A stretch of DNA of 64,000 nt, from positions 124,001-188,000 of the forward strand of contig NZ_JAKZGR010000006.1 in the NCBI RefSeq assembly GCF_022549675.1, read 5' to 3'. The position numbers and the translations under genes were made by a program. The stretch is from Belliella kenyensis (GTDB lineage Bacteria; Bacteroidota; Bacteroidia; Cytophagales; Cyclobacteriaceae). Positions 10,023 to 19,472 of this stretch are shown in pieces; position 1 is the stretch's first letter, and the number at the start of each line of letters is the position of its first letter. The notes below the pieces were generated by a model, which saw nothing but the letters and a program-made list of their open reading frames with translations, did not search any database and was not told the DNA's origin.

Positions 10023-10952
10023 TTAATCCATGTTCTTTTTATCCACGGTCCATTCTTTGGATTGAGATAAGCCACTTGGGTTTCCAGTGAACATTTTGCC
10101 TGCTTCTTGATCACCCATCAGCTGCCACTTGTACCAGGCAGTGGCGACACGAGCATATTCACCTCCATTTGGCTGACCATAAGTACCTCCATGTCCTACA
10201 TCCATATTGCCAACGAAAACTGGGACATGATTGATTCTTTTGAAATCATCCATGCCATTGTTATAGGCTATGTCAGATTCACCTCCTAGTAGGTATAGGG
10301 TAGGTGTGTGCAGCTTTTCGAGTTGATCTTTGCTTAGACTTGGCATACCCGGCATACCATTTCCTGGGCTTGGAAGTATACCACTGTTGCACACTACTGC
10401 TGTAGTTACTCTTGGGTCTGGAGCAGATTCCAAAGTTTGTAAACCACCACAAGACATACCACTGACAGCGATTTTGGAAGTATCAATTTTTCCGAATAAG
10501 GGACTGTTTTGATCCTCGTTGATGGCGATAGCCCAATCGATAGCATCAATCATTTGAGATGAAGAAGATCTGCCAGAGCCTTTTTCACCCTCTTCAGGCA
10601 TGGGCCCAATGGCTATCACCAAAAATCCATGAGATGCCACTTCATTCAAGAAGTTTACATGTTCCCAAGGAGAGTTTGCACAGGCACCATTACCCCAAGC
10701 AATGATTGGAAGCTTTTTGGTAGAGCCAAATTCATTAAGGTCTTGAGGTCTGAAAATCGTGTGTGTGAGTAGGGAAGGATCTTGCTCCATGATGGCGCTG
10801 TGCGGACCATTCCCTCCATTTTCGACAATTCTTGAGGCTCTTTCTTGAGCATATCCTACAAACGAGCTCATTATTAGGATAATTGTAAAGATAAAATGCT
10901 TGTACTGATAAGTTTGAAAAGAAATTTGTTCTTTAGTGTGCTTTGGTTTCAT
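10023..10952 (-). CDS. Secreted alpha/beta hydrolase (esterase-like)
   Basis: A 309-residue protein with an N-terminal hydrophobic leader ending GYAQ, so probably exported. The alpha/beta-hydrolase fold is supported by the nucleophile elbow GMSCGG (Ser near 167), a candidate acid in GGESDIAY and a His in DVGHGG. The family includes dienelactone-hydrolase-like and polyester/plant-ester hydrolases. Isolated between polysaccharide genes, with no obvious partner. Substrate unknown. Confidence 0.75.
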   Translation of the reverse strand: MKPKHTKEQISFQTYQYKHFIFTIILIMSSFVGYAQERASRIVENGGNGPHSAIMEQDPSLLTHTIFRPQDLNEFGSTKKLPIIAWGNGACANSPWEHVNFLNEVASHGFLVIAIGPMPEEGEKGSGRSSSSQMIDAIDWAIAINEDQNSPLFGKIDTSKIAVSGMSCGGLQTLESAPDPRVTTAVVCNSGILPSPGNGMPGMPSLSKDQLEKLHTPTLYLLGGESDIAYNNGMDDFKRINHVPVFVGNMDVGHGGTYGQPNGGEYARVATAWYKWQLMGDQEAGKMFTGNPSGLSQSKEWTVDKKNMD

Positions 10953-11215
10953 TGTTATTTTGGTTTATAGGTTAATTGAAATTGATCAAGATTATCTAAT
11001 GAGCTGAACCAAGTTGTATCAAACAGCTTATCGCACCACACTAAATGATAAACAAGTAATTCAGAAAGTGATAATTATACTTTTTCCTTGATTTGAAAAA
11101 GATTCTCCGCTGTTTTAGGGTTTATGTATTCGGGTAAAGAATTAGTAGCGGATAAAGACAATTTCTAAAGTTAAGAAAAAAAAGGAGTATCAACTATACT
11201 TGATATATTTGTGAT

Positions 11216-12196
11216 ATGACTGATTTTAGAAATTGTGGGAAATTTATTATCTCTTTAGACTTTGAACTCCTATGGGGAACTTTTGATAAAGTAGGAGGTA
11301 AGGTCAATCCGACCTATTTTTCAAATACAAGAAAGGTGATTCCGCAAATTCTAAGAACTTTTGAGTCACATCAAGTTGCAGCTACTTGGGCTACTGTAGG
11401 TATGCTGTTTGCTGAAAGTGAGGAGGAGTGGAGAGCTTATATCCCAAAAAATCTACCTAATTACCATAATCCTAACCTTTCTCCATATCAATGGGTAGAT
11501 CGATTTGGTTTAAATCCTCTGTGGAATTTTGCGCCTGAATTGATACAAATCATTTTGAAAACACCACATCAAGAGGTTGGTAGCCATACTTTTGGGCATT
11601 ACTATGTTGGTGAACCTGGACAGCATGCTGATCAATGGAGAAGTGATCTTCAGGCTGCGAAAAGGATTGCATTTGACAAATTCCAGCTAAGGATGAAATC
11701 ACTCGTTTTTCCCCGAAATCAAATAAACCTAGATTACTTGAAGATTTGTCAAGAAGAGGGTTTTGAGCAATACAGATCCAATCCTACAGATTGGTATTGG
11801 CAAGAGACTTATCGAGAGACATTTGCGAAAAAAGTGTTCAGGACAGCAGACTGTTTTGTGCAAGTGGGATCTAGGAAGACTTTTGACGATTCCAAGCTAG
11901 CAAGTAGCCCTTCTGCAATGATTCAAATCCCAGCTTCTAGACTGTTGAGGCCATATCATGATCAGTGGAAGTGGCCAAATAGACTCAAGCTAATTCGCAT
12001 CAAAAATGAAATGACTTATGCTGCAAAACACCAAGAAGTCTATCACCTTTGGTGGCATCCACACAACTTTGGAAATGATCCATTGCAATCTATGAAAGAG
12101 CTAGAAGAGATTTTGGATCACTTTACTATGCTGAAAGAAAACTTTGGTATGGAAAGTTTTTCGATGCAAAGCCTAGCTGATATTCACCGGGAATAG
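11216..12196 (+). CDS. Polysaccharide deacetylase (NodB-type)
   Basis: Carbohydrate esterase 4-like protein of 326 residues. Motif 1 is IISLDFELLWG (catalytic Asp15 followed by F-E rather than D-G). Motif 2 has the metal-binding H-x3-H (SHTFGH, about residues 123-127). A later arginine/proline motif is seen as VFPRNQ. No signal peptide is visible, so it may act on cytoplasmic or lipid-linked intermediates. It is followed 89 bp later by the ABC-2 permease on the same strand, consistent with a role in modifying an exported glycan. Confidence 0.82.
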   Translation: MTDFRNCGKFIISLDFELLWGTFDKVGGKVNPTYFSNTRKVIPQILRTFESHQVAATWATVGMLFAESEEEWRAYIPKNLPNYHNPNLSPYQWVDRFGLNPLWNFAPELIQIILKTPHQEVGSHTFGHYYVGEPGQHADQWRSDLQAAKRIAFDKFQLRMKSLVFPRNQINLDYLKICQEEGFEQYRSNPTDWYWQETYRETFAKKVFRTADCFVQVGSRKTFDDSKLASSPSAMIQIPASRLLRPYHDQWKWPNRLKLIRIKNEMTYAAKHQEVYHLWWHPHNFGNDPLQSMKELEEILDHFTMLKENFGMESFSMQSLADIHRE

Positions 12197-12285
12197 CTAT
12201 TTTGCAGACAAATTGAAATAGGAAAAAATCCTTACTTAATCAAAGCACTCACCCAGAACTGATAAGGTATAAGAAAAGCATAAAA

Positions 12286-13110
12286 TTGGAATCGGAAAAA
12301 GTAAAAATCATAGCACCAAGTTCAGGCTGGCAATTGGTAGACTTGAAAGAGTTGTGGAGGTATAAAGATTTGCTTTACTTTCTGACTTTGAGAGGTATCA
12401 AAGCTCGATATGCACAATCTATTCTAGGAGTGTCTTGGGCGATAATTCAGCCATTGTTCACCACAATAGTGTTCACAGTAGTATTTGGAAATCTTGCAAA
12501 AGTAGATTCTGACGGTATACCATACTTGCTTTTCTCCTACTTGGCGCTTTGGCCATGGAATTATTTTTCAGGGACGTTGACAGAGTCAGCCAATAGTTTG
12601 ATTCAAAATGCCAACATGATTACCAAAGTTTATTTCCCGAGGATGGTATTACCACTTTCTTCCATCCTGTCCAAACTTTTAGACTTTATCATTGCATTTG
12701 TTGTTGTGATTGGTTTGCTTATCTATTTTAAAGTAAGTCCAGGGTGGGGCTTACTCTTTCTCCCAGTTTTGATTCTTCAACTATTGATGTCTTCTTTGGG
12801 AATAGGGATGTTCTTATCCGCATTGGCTGTCAAATATAGAGATGTTAAGCATGCATTGACCTTCTTGGTACAAATTCTACTTTATGCGGCACCTGTTGTC
12901 TATAGCACTACTGCTGTGCCAGAGAAATATCAATTAATTTATGTTTTAAACCCTATGGTAGGGGTGATTGAAGGGTTTCGGGCTGCCTTCTTAGACAGAG
13001 CAATGCCATGGGAATGGATATGGCCTGGGAGTATAGTATCGGTGTTGTTTTTCTTTTATGGAACGCTATATTTCCGCAGGATGGAGAGGATCTTTGCAGA
13101 TGTAGCTTAG
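12286..13110 (+). CDS. ABC-2 polysaccharide exporter permease (Wzm/TagG-like)
   Basis: A 274-residue six-helix permease of the O-antigen/teichoic-acid exporter family. The family hallmarks are visible: amphipathic N-terminus PSSGWQLVDLKELWRYKDLL, RYAQSILGVSWAIIQPL, and the C-terminal PVVYSTTAVPEKYQLIYVLNPMVGVIEGFR. The start codon appears to be TTG at 12286; no ATG lies between it and the conserved N-terminal segment. The partner ATPase (Wzt/TagH type), normally the next gene, is absent from this window; the next gene is on the opposite strand. Confidence 0.88.
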   Translation: MESEKVKIIAPSSGWQLVDLKELWRYKDLLYFLTLRGIKARYAQSILGVSWAIIQPLFTTIVFTVVFGNLAKVDSDGIPYLLFSYLALWPWNYFSGTLTESANSLIQNANMITKVYFPRMVLPLSSILSKLLDFIIAFVVVIGLLIYFKVSPGWGLLFLPVLILQLLMSSLGIGMFLSALAVKYRDVKHALTFLVQILLYAAPVVYSTTAVPEKYQLIYVLNPMVGVIEGFRAAFLDRAMPWEWIWPGSIVSVLFFFYGTLYFRRMERIFADVA

Positions 13111-13172
13111 AGTCAACACCTAGGAGTTTGAATTTGGATCAATCTCCTAAGCGAATAGATCTCTATTTAATT

Positions 13173-13910
13173 TTATTTGTTTGTCTTCTCGAATCTCTCT
13201 CTGGCATTTATCAAGTCTTCAGCGGTATCAATGGCAATGGCTTGGTGAGTGGTAGCGACCATTCTGATTTTTACGCCATGTTCTAAGACACGTAATTGTT
13301 CTAGCATTTCGGCTTGCTCCAATGCGGACTTTGGCCATTTGGTGAATTGCATCAGAAGTTCTTTTCGATAGGCATAGATACCTACGTGCTTCCAGTAGCT
13401 CAGCTCAACTTCTTTTTCTCGATTGAAAGGAATAGCATGCCTGCTGAAATATAGGGCATTTAAGTTTTCATCCACGACGACCTTTACAGCGTTTGGATTT
13501 TCAGCCTCCCATGCAGGAATTTTGAACATTACAGAGGCCATTTGAACACTATCATCTCTGAATGCTTCGATCAGCCTTGACAAAGTATCTTTGTCCAAAA
13601 GTGGTTCATCACCTTGAATATTGATAATCAAATCCGTTTCGATACTTTGAGCAGCCTCAGCGATTCTATCAGAGCCACTTTCATGACTATGTTGACTCCT
13701 AAAGACTTCACCGCCTACAGCTTTGATTTGTTCGGCAATTTCTTCGTGATCTGTAGCCACGATAATTTGATCAAAAAGCCCTGTGTTTTTTGCACTCAAA
13801 AAGGTTTGTTGAATGACTGATTTTCCGGCCAAGTCTTGGACCAATTTCGCAGGAAGTCTGGTAGAAGCATACCTAGCAGGGATTAGGGCTGTTGTTTTTA
13901 ATTTTTTCAT
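13173..13910 (-). CDS. kdsB: 3-deoxy-manno-octulosonate cytidylyltransferase
   Basis: Activates Kdo with CTP to give CMP-Kdo for lipid A inner-core (or Kdo-containing capsule) synthesis in the cytoplasm. The 245-residue length is normal. Signature sequences are IPARYASTRLPAKLVQDLAGKS at the N-terminus (CTP-binding loop), IINIQGDEPLLD, and the C-terminal ESLEQLRVLE-like segment (here EQAEMLEQLRVLEHG). It is convergent with the permease gene and 21 bp downstream of the tyrosine-kinase gene on the same strand. Confidence 0.93.
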   Translation of the reverse strand: MKKLKTTALIPARYASTRLPAKLVQDLAGKSVIQQTFLSAKNTGLFDQIIVATDHEEIAEQIKAVGGEVFRSQHSHESGSDRIAEAAQSIETDLIINIQGDEPLLDKDTLSRLIEAFRDDSVQMASVMFKIPAWEAENPNAVKVVVDENLNALYFSRHAIPFNREKEVELSYWKHVGIYAYRKELLMQFTKWPKSALEQAEMLEQLRVLEHGVKIRMVATTHQAIAIDTAEDLINARERFEKTNK

Positions 13911-13931
13911 ATTGAAAGTATGAATGACCAG

Positions 13932-16391
13932 CTATTTGCGGAAAGATTCGATGAATCTATTCCAAAATAAGGTAAACGAAGATTTCTTTTTCTTGATATT
14001 CATCTGTTTTTCTTCGTCTTCAAAATAATTGTAAATGTACTTATTGTTTTGAGAATAGAGATAGGTATTCCCATATCCGTAATTGTAACCTTCATAATAG
14101 TAGCCAGCATCTACTATTCCATTGAAGATACCATATACATTATTGACCTGCTTGTTATTAAAGAGGTCATTGATCATGACAAGGTGATTCTTTAGGGTGT
14201 AATTTTGTCTGACTACGTACAGATTGATATCAAATAGTCTCATTAAGTCCACTGTCTCTGAGACCAAGCCCAAAGGGGGCGTATCAAATATCACTATTTC
14301 AAAGTGTTCCTCCAGGTAGAATAGGAAATCTTTGAGTTTCTGTGTTTGTAAAAGTTCAGCGGGATTAGGAGGGATTATTCCCGAAGGAACAAAAAATAGA
14401 TTGTCATGGCCTGTGGGAATGATTATTTCCTCAGCAGCATGTTCACCGATGAGAAAATTTGATAGCCCTGTTTTGACTTTATGATTGAAGTAAGAGGCCA
14501 ATTTTGGTCTTCTCAAGTCAGCACCTACTACGACAGTTTTTTTGCCGCCAAGTGCCATGATAGAGGCTAGGTTTAAGGAAGTGAATGTCTTTCCTTCACC
14601 TGACACGCTGGAAGTTACCAAGATTTTTTTTGAGGATTTCTCTGTTGCTAGGTAATTGATGGCAGATCTAAGGGATCTAAATGATTCAGAGACAGATGAT
14701 TTTGGGTGTTCTAAGACGACCATGTTCGTTTTCTTCTCACTTAGACCAATGATTGCTAATTGAGGTATCATGAAATTTTTCTTTAGATCTCTTTGATCGC
14801 GAATTCTATTGTCAAGCATATCTCTGATCAAAAAGAACCCAAAAGGCAATAGAAATCCAAGTCCAATAGCCATCAGGTAATTGCTTTCTTTTTTTGGAAA
14901 GACCAATTTTCCTTGCTTTGCATAATCCAATATTGCATTCTCAGATACATTCGAAGCTTTGGCGATTCCTGCTTCTGCTTGTTTCTCTAGTAGGTAAGTA
15001 TATAGGTTTTCCCTTAACCTATATTCCCTAAATATACTGGTATATTTGGATTCTGACTCTGGCAAGGTTTCAAATCTCTTGTCGTAATTTCTTATGTTTT
15101 GAGAAAGAAGTGCTTTTTTCTTTTCAGTATTTTCTATGAGATTGATTACATTTTCAAAAAGCGTTTCTCTCACTTTTTCCATTTGTACATCAATTTTGGA
15201 AACTTCCGGGTGATTTTCGTTTACTGATGCTAGAAGTTTTCTCCTTTCTTGAGACAAAGTGACCAAAGTTTGGATTAACCCATTCAATAATGGATCTGGA
15301 ATACCGATCACTGATGGAGCAATTACTTGACTATAATCCTTCGTCTTGTCAACCATGTATTGTTTGATAGCGTTGAAATAGGCCAATTCCAAATCTAAAG
15401 CTTTGGCGTCATCGTCAAGCTGATTGATTCGACCAAGTATTTCTGAAAACTCCGCGGTCACATTGACCATTCTGTTGCTTACTTTAAAGTCTTGGAGTTC
15501 TCTTTCTTTCTGCTTCAACGAATCCTCCAATAGATTTAATTGATCCTCAATGAAGATGAGTGTGTTTTCAGAAATTCTATTTTTTTCTTTCAACTCATAC
15601 TCTAGATAGGATTCCATCAATGCATTGATGTAATCTTTGCCCTTTTCTATAATCGTAGTGGTCATTCGGATCTCTAGCACGGATGCGGCACTGTTCACCA
15701 AGTGAATGCTGATTTCTTTAGACAATTTTTCTTCGAGGTAGGTTGGGCTTTTTAGTTCAAAAATTATTGTCTCACCAACTCTTGATGGGTTCACAAGATG
15801 TATGGTGAACTTGGACTTGCTTGTTTCTATTTCTTGTCCAAATTCAAATATTCTATCAATTAGCTGTTGATCAGGTTGATTTTGACCTGAATTGATATCT
15901 AAAATGTTGGTAGATTCATGCAGGATTCTGAAAGTCTTTTCACTTAAAATCTCAACTTGCATAGGGACCTGTTGGACTTGCATGTGGCTCCAATCTACCG
16001 CTAGTCGTATAGGGCTACTATTGTAGAGTTCTATAGTTTTGATATTGGTCTTTGCAAAATAGGTGACGTCAAAATGCAATTTGGCCAATGCTTCTCTTGC
16101 AAGGTTCTTTGAAGAAAGCATTAAGATATCATTGTCTAAGTTGTATTGACTAGAGAAGATTGCAGACCTATCTAGAATTCTTGTTTCGGGCTTACTATTG
16201 TGCCTTATCACTAAAGTGCCTGAAACCATATATTGATTCACCGTGTATCGATGAAAAAAGTAAGTACCAATGACAAGTAGGATAATAAAAAGTACGTACC
16301 AGGGCCAATACCTAAGATATCTTGCTATAAGGTACTTTAATTCAAGTGATTTTTCTTCACCATCTAGTTGGCTAAAGTCAATTTTTTCCAT
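13932..16391 (-). CDS. Wzc-like polysaccharide co-polymerase / tyrosine autokinase
   Basis: An 819-residue inner-membrane protein controlling chain length and export of polysaccharide. A Wzz-type N-terminal part has one TM near 33-50 and a long coiled-coil periplasmic region (about 270-480). A second TM lies at about 515-535. The BY-kinase domain has Walker A SSVSGEGKT (about 590-600), Walker A' VVVGADLRRP and Walker B IVIFDTPP. The C-terminus carries a tyrosine cluster (GYYYEGYNYGYGNTYLY) suited to autophosphorylation. It follows the Wza-like gene by 4 bp, so the two form one operon. Confidence 0.92.
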   Translation of the reverse strand: MEKIDFSQLDGEEKSLELKYLIARYLRYWPWYVLFIILLVIGTYFFHRYTVNQYMVSGTLVIRHNSKPETRILDRSAIFSSQYNLDNDILMLSSKNLAREALAKLHFDVTYFAKTNIKTIELYNSSPIRLAVDWSHMQVQQVPMQVEILSEKTFRILHESTNILDINSGQNQPDQQLIDRIFEFGQEIETSKSKFTIHLVNPSRVGETIIFELKSPTYLEEKLSKEISIHLVNSAASVLEIRMTTTIIEKGKDYINALMESYLEYELKEKNRISENTLIFIEDQLNLLEDSLKQKERELQDFKVSNRMVNVTAEFSEILGRINQLDDDAKALDLELAYFNAIKQYMVDKTKDYSQVIAPSVIGIPDPLLNGLIQTLVTLSQERRKLLASVNENHPEVSKIDVQMEKVRETLFENVINLIENTEKKKALLSQNIRNYDKRFETLPESESKYTSIFREYRLRENLYTYLLEKQAEAGIAKASNVSENAILDYAKQGKLVFPKKESNYLMAIGLGFLLPFGFFLIRDMLDNRIRDQRDLKKNFMIPQLAIIGLSEKKTNMVVLEHPKSSVSESFRSLRSAINYLATEKSSKKILVTSSVSGEGKTFTSLNLASIMALGGKKTVVVGADLRRPKLASYFNHKVKTGLSNFLIGEHAAEEIIIPTGHDNLFFVPSGIIPPNPAELLQTQKLKDFLFYLEEHFEIVIFDTPPLGLVSETVDLMRLFDINLYVVRQNYTLKNHLVMINDLFNNKQVNNVYGIFNGIVDAGYYYEGYNYGYGNTYLYSQNNKYIYNYFEDEEKQMNIKKKKSSFTLFWNRFIESFRK

Positions 16392-16395
16392 AGTA

Positions 16396-17208
16396 TCAGA
16401 AATTTCCTCTTAACAATCCAAAAAGTAATAATCCCGATGCTAGAAAAGTACCAAACAACTGCAAGCTAGAAGCCAAATTATCAGCATTTCCAAATTGCCT
16501 AATTTTCATTGGTTCTAAATATAGTATGTCGTTGTTTTGAATAAAGAAAAAGGGAGAAGCCAAAAGTGAACGATCATTTAGGTTGATTTGATGGATTTTT
16601 GTCCCTCCATCATATTGTCGAATGATAAACAATCTATTTCTTTTCGCTAGTATATTTGATTCTCCAGATGCTGCTAAGGCGTCAAATATTGTTGCCCTAT
16701 TGCGTAAAATTACCTTTGTACTTGATGAGCCAAACTCTCCCAAAGTAGTGTACCTAATCCCCGCCATTCTAAGCTTTACATAGACTTCTTCTTTAAAGTA
16801 TGCATTGATAGCATGTTGGATCGAATTTTTTGCTTCTTCTTCAGTCATTCCACTGATTTTGATTTTTCCAAGTTTGGGAAGTTCTACATTTCCTGATTCA
16901 TCTAAGGAATATCCAGTGAAAAAGAAAAGGTCACCATTGCCCGCTCCACCCATCATTCCACCTCGGATATTTCTGGATCCTTGGAATTCAAAAACTTCAG
17001 TCAATTCTGGACTCGCACTAGCGAAGTCAATATCTACTATGTCAAATGGCTGTAGAATATATTTGTATTGAACTTCAGCATAAGGTATGAATTCATCCAA
17101 ATTTATCTCTGGGTTTCCAGGTAGGTTTTGTAAATAAGTTATTCTTTTATTGCTGATGCAAGAACTTGCCATTAGGATGGTCAGGCAAATCAGTAATGAA
17201 TGCTTCAT
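16396..17208 (-). CDS. Wza-like polysaccharide export lipoprotein
   Basis: Outer-membrane polysaccharide export protein of 270 residues. The lipoprotein leader has the lipobox Cys at 17 (MASSCIS). The polysaccharide export domain is at about 45-135 (YILQPFDIVDIDF ... GNVELPKLGKIKISGMTEEEA), an SLBB-like segment at about 150-210, and a C-terminal hydrophobic segment at about 245-265 lies where Wza has its amphipathic helix. First gene of the operon with the Wzc-like kinase. Confidence 0.9.
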   Translation of the reverse strand: MKHSLLICLTILMASSCISNKRITYLQNLPGNPEINLDEFIPYAEVQYKYILQPFDIVDIDFASASPELTEVFEFQGSRNIRGGMMGGAGNGDLFFFTGYSLDESGNVELPKLGKIKISGMTEEEAKNSIQHAINAYFKEEVYVKLRMAGIRYTTLGEFGSSSTKVILRNRATIFDALAASGESNILAKRNRLFIIRQYDGGTKIHQINLNDRSLLASPFFFIQNNDILYLEPMKIRQFGNADNLASSLQLFGTFLASGLLLFGLLRGNF

Positions 17209-17324
17209 GTATCGATTCCAAGTTTTCGAAGAATCAAATATAGAAAAATATGATTAGGATCAAGGATGCCATACAAGAATACTCTTGAGTTTGTTATCCA
17301 TCCCCATATTCTTTTTCCACGCAG

Positions 17325-17405
17325 AATATTTCTTTTCGGTTTGTAAGGGGACAAAGAGAGGAAGGATGAGCATGTAAGTTTCGATTTGTGAGGACAAAAA
17401 TCGAG
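17325..17405. repeat. Dispersed hairpin motif, copies 1-2
   Basis: Two short hairpins, tttgtaaggggacaaa and cgatttgtgaggacaaaaatcg, share a TTTGT-loop-ACAAA design with a purine GRGGACA-like loop. The same motif recurs several times at 18188-18330, on the other side of the DUF1697 gene. Likely a small repetitive-extragenic-palindrome-type family. Confidence 0.55.
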
Positions 17406-17412
17406 GGGGTGA

Positions 17413-17958
17413 TTACATAGATTTTTCTTTAGCGATTTTTAAGATTTCGTTTGTTGTTTTCCAATTTCTAGTGGTGGCTGTGATTTTAAGTTTGTTTTCT
17501 ATAAAGTTGTTATTCAGCTTAGTTTTTCCATAACCATTGGGCAAGTAGAGAAAAATGGTTCTTCTATAGTAAAAAAAGGCTTCATTTGCTTCAAGTTTTT
17601 TAGTTAGTATAGCTATCTCTAAGTTCTCGGGTTCATGAGCTAAAAATGTGACATGTAGGAATGAGTTATCCATTGTCTTTGCATAAGGGTTCTTGGATAG
17701 GATGTCTGATAACTCATCAATTGATAAAACAATTACAGGAACCTCATATCCAAATTCGGTTTTGATCTCATGAGAAATGGCAGATTCTAAAAGTCTAATA
17801 TCTTCTTGATTTGTGTTGAAAATAACATTTCCACTTTGAAGGTATGTTTGAATATTTTCAAAGTTAATTCTAAGAAACAATTTTTTCAGAGAATCCATTT
17901 TGATTAGGTTCTTACCGCTGACATTGATTCCCCTCAATATAGATATATAAGTAGGCAT
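17413..17958 (-). CDS. DUF1697 family protein
   Basis: A 181-residue cytoplasmic protein that matches the DUF1697 family by its hallmark N-terminus TYISILRGINVSGKNLIKM, the segment NIQTYLQSGNVIF, and the C-terminal NNFIENKL..TATTRNWKT. Length and layout are typical. Biochemical function is unknown for the family. It stands alone between blocks of hairpin repeats and has no operon partner. Confidence 0.88.
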   Translation of the reverse strand: MPTYISILRGINVSGKNLIKMDSLKKLFLRINFENIQTYLQSGNVIFNTNQEDIRLLESAISHEIKTEFGYEVPVIVLSIDELSDILSKNPYAKTMDNSFLHVTFLAHEPENLEIAILTKKLEANEAFFYYRRTIFLYLPNGYGKTKLNNNFIENKLKITATTRNWKTTNEILKIAKEKSM

Positions 17959-18187
17959 GTTTTTAACTGACTATTGAGTTTTTATATGTTATTTGTCAAT
18001 ATAGCTAATTTATAAGACCTGCAGACCATTTAGTTTTTTTGATTATCAATCTGTTTTTAAAAATATTCGAGTGAAGCCTGAAATGTCTATTGTTACTATA
18101 AATCAATCGATTACAACATTCTCTTGCGGGGTTTGGATAATTACTAAAGTTATGATTAATTTGGGATTTTGTGAAGTTTAGGCTTGA

Positions 18188-18330
18188 GTTAAGTGAGTTT
18201 TGGTTTTTGGAGACAGAATAGGTTTGGGAGGATACAAACCTAGGGTAGGGGAGGTAGTATCGATTTGTGGGGACACAAACTGAGGAGAAAGGAGTACAGT
18301 TTTGAATGCGAAGACAGAAATTAGGGTGTC
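18188..18330. repeat. Dispersed hairpin motif cluster, copies 3-6
   Basis: Intergenic stretch (17959-18383 has no gene) holding at least four degenerate copies of the TTTGT-GRGGACA-ACAAA hairpin: ggtttttggagacagaat, ggtttgggaggatacaaacc, tttgtggggacacaaa (perfect 6-bp stem) and gttttgaatgcgaagacag. They are spaced about 30-40 bp apart in G-rich DNA. Confidence 0.55.
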
Positions 18331-18383
18331 GATTTGGTATTGCAAAAGTATTTCACATAGACAACTTTCTGAAAAAAAAGCTC

Positions 18384-18713
18384 TCAATGTACCGAAACAG
18401 CTTTTAACCCAACTATTGATCCTATCAGTGTTATGATGAAGAAAAGCCGAAGAAAGGTTACTGGTTCTTTAAATACAAAGATTCCTACTAAGACTGTTCC
18501 AACAGCTCCAATTCCTGTCCAAACAGCATAGGCGGTCCCCAATGGCAATGTTTGAGTAACTTTGATTAGTAAAATCATGCTTATCGTCAGAGCGACTACA
18601 AAACCTGCATACCAGAGATACATTTCACTCCCAATGGCCTGCCTTCCTTTTCCCAAACAAAATGCAAATAGTACTTCAAATAAACCTGCGATGATTAATA
18701 TGATCCAATTCAT
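18384..18713 (-). CDS. sugE: Small multidrug resistance exporter, SugE/Gdx type
   Basis: A 109-residue protein with four TM helices. The conserved membrane-embedded Glu is at residue 13 (IIAGLFEVLFAF), and the Gdx-subtype stretch PLGTAYAVWTGIGAVGTVLVG is present. SMR proteins are dual-topology homodimers driven by proton antiport; the SugE/Gdx subtype exports guanidinium-type cations. Subtype assignment rests on motif resemblance, and the tryptophan usual after FEV in Gdx proteins is replaced here. Single gene, upstream of it a Crp/Fnr regulator on the same strand. Confidence 0.85.
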   Translation of the reverse strand: MNWIILIIAGLFEVLFAFCLGKGRQAIGSEMYLWYAGFVVALTISMILLIKVTQTLPLGTAYAVWTGIGAVGTVLVGIFVFKEPVTFLRLFFIITLIGSIVGLKAVSVH

Positions 18714-18854
18714 GTGATTTTTTTAATTTTCTAATCCTAGAGAAAAAAAACAGTTTAAACCTGCTAATTTTTCATTTTGGAATTGATGATTGATTGCACC
18801 GCAAAGTTCGATATCTATGGACAAAGAAAATTTTACAAATGTTAAATAATGAGA

Positions 18855-19418
18855 TTAGTTTTTCGCAGCTCTTATTCTACTTAAACTTACTTGAGTAATC
18901 CCTAAATATGAGGCAATATGACTTAATTGTACTCTCTTAATAAGATGCGGATGATTTTTTAATAATTCATTATATCTTTCAGAGGCTGTCCGGAATTGCC
19001 TTGATATGAGTCGCTCTTCTGTTTTTAAAAGCTCATTTTCAGCAAATTTTCTTCCCCAATTGGCTATTTCAATATGTTCGTTGTAGAGTTTTTGAAGTTC
19101 GGTATGATTCATTTCATAAAAACATGAATGCTCTAATACCTCTATGTTTTCATAGCTAGGCTGATTTGCTATGTAACTTTTCATAGAAATCACCGCATCA
19201 CCTTCTTTCCCAAACCAAAAAGTCACTTCATTTTCTGCTGTGTTCGAATATGCTCGAACGATTCCTTTTTTGATAAAGTAAATACTCTTCTCACATTTCT
19301 GAGCATGTAGGAGTAAATGACCTTTAGGGAAATTCACTTCCTTAATGTAAGACTTCAAAATTGCTTTTGGATCTTTATGAATAGGGGAAACTGAATCGAG
19401 AATTTGGTCAATGTCCAT
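18855..19418 (-). CDS. Crp/Fnr family transcription regulator
   Basis: A 187-residue protein with an N-terminal cyclic-nucleotide-binding-like beta-barrel (FPKGHLLLHAQKCEKSIYFIKKGIVRAY, about 30-60) and a C-terminal winged helix whose recognition helix is in IASYLGITQVSLSRIRA (about 167-183). This matches the short Bacteroidota Crp-like group, often missing the classical cAMP-contact residues. It lies 141 bp upstream of the SMR gene on the same strand and may regulate it; this is inference from position. Confidence 0.88.
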   Translation of the reverse strand: MDIDQILDSVSPIHKDPKAILKSYIKEVNFPKGHLLLHAQKCEKSIYFIKKGIVRAYSNTAENEVTFWFGKEGDAVISMKSYIANQPSYENIEVLEHSCFYEMNHTELQKLYNEHIEIANWGRKFAENELLKTEERLISRQFRTASERYNELLKNHPHLIKRVQLSHIASYLGITQVSLSRIRAAKN

Positions 19419-19472
19419 CGAGTATTAGGGTGTAGGGTTTAATGTTTTTAAGTCAACGGTAGAGTTATTAAA

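Noticed and set aside
10107-10512. Plus-strand ORFs within the alpha/beta hydrolase
   Set aside because: Shadow frames of a gene with a complete catalytic motif set.
13008-13286. ORF bridging the permease end and kdsB
   Set aside because: Overlaps both well-supported genes in other frames, with no domain.
16025-17208. Second Wza-like copy or fused Wza/Wzc
   Set aside because: The two genes are clearly separate, 4 bp apart, each with its own stop, start and domain set.
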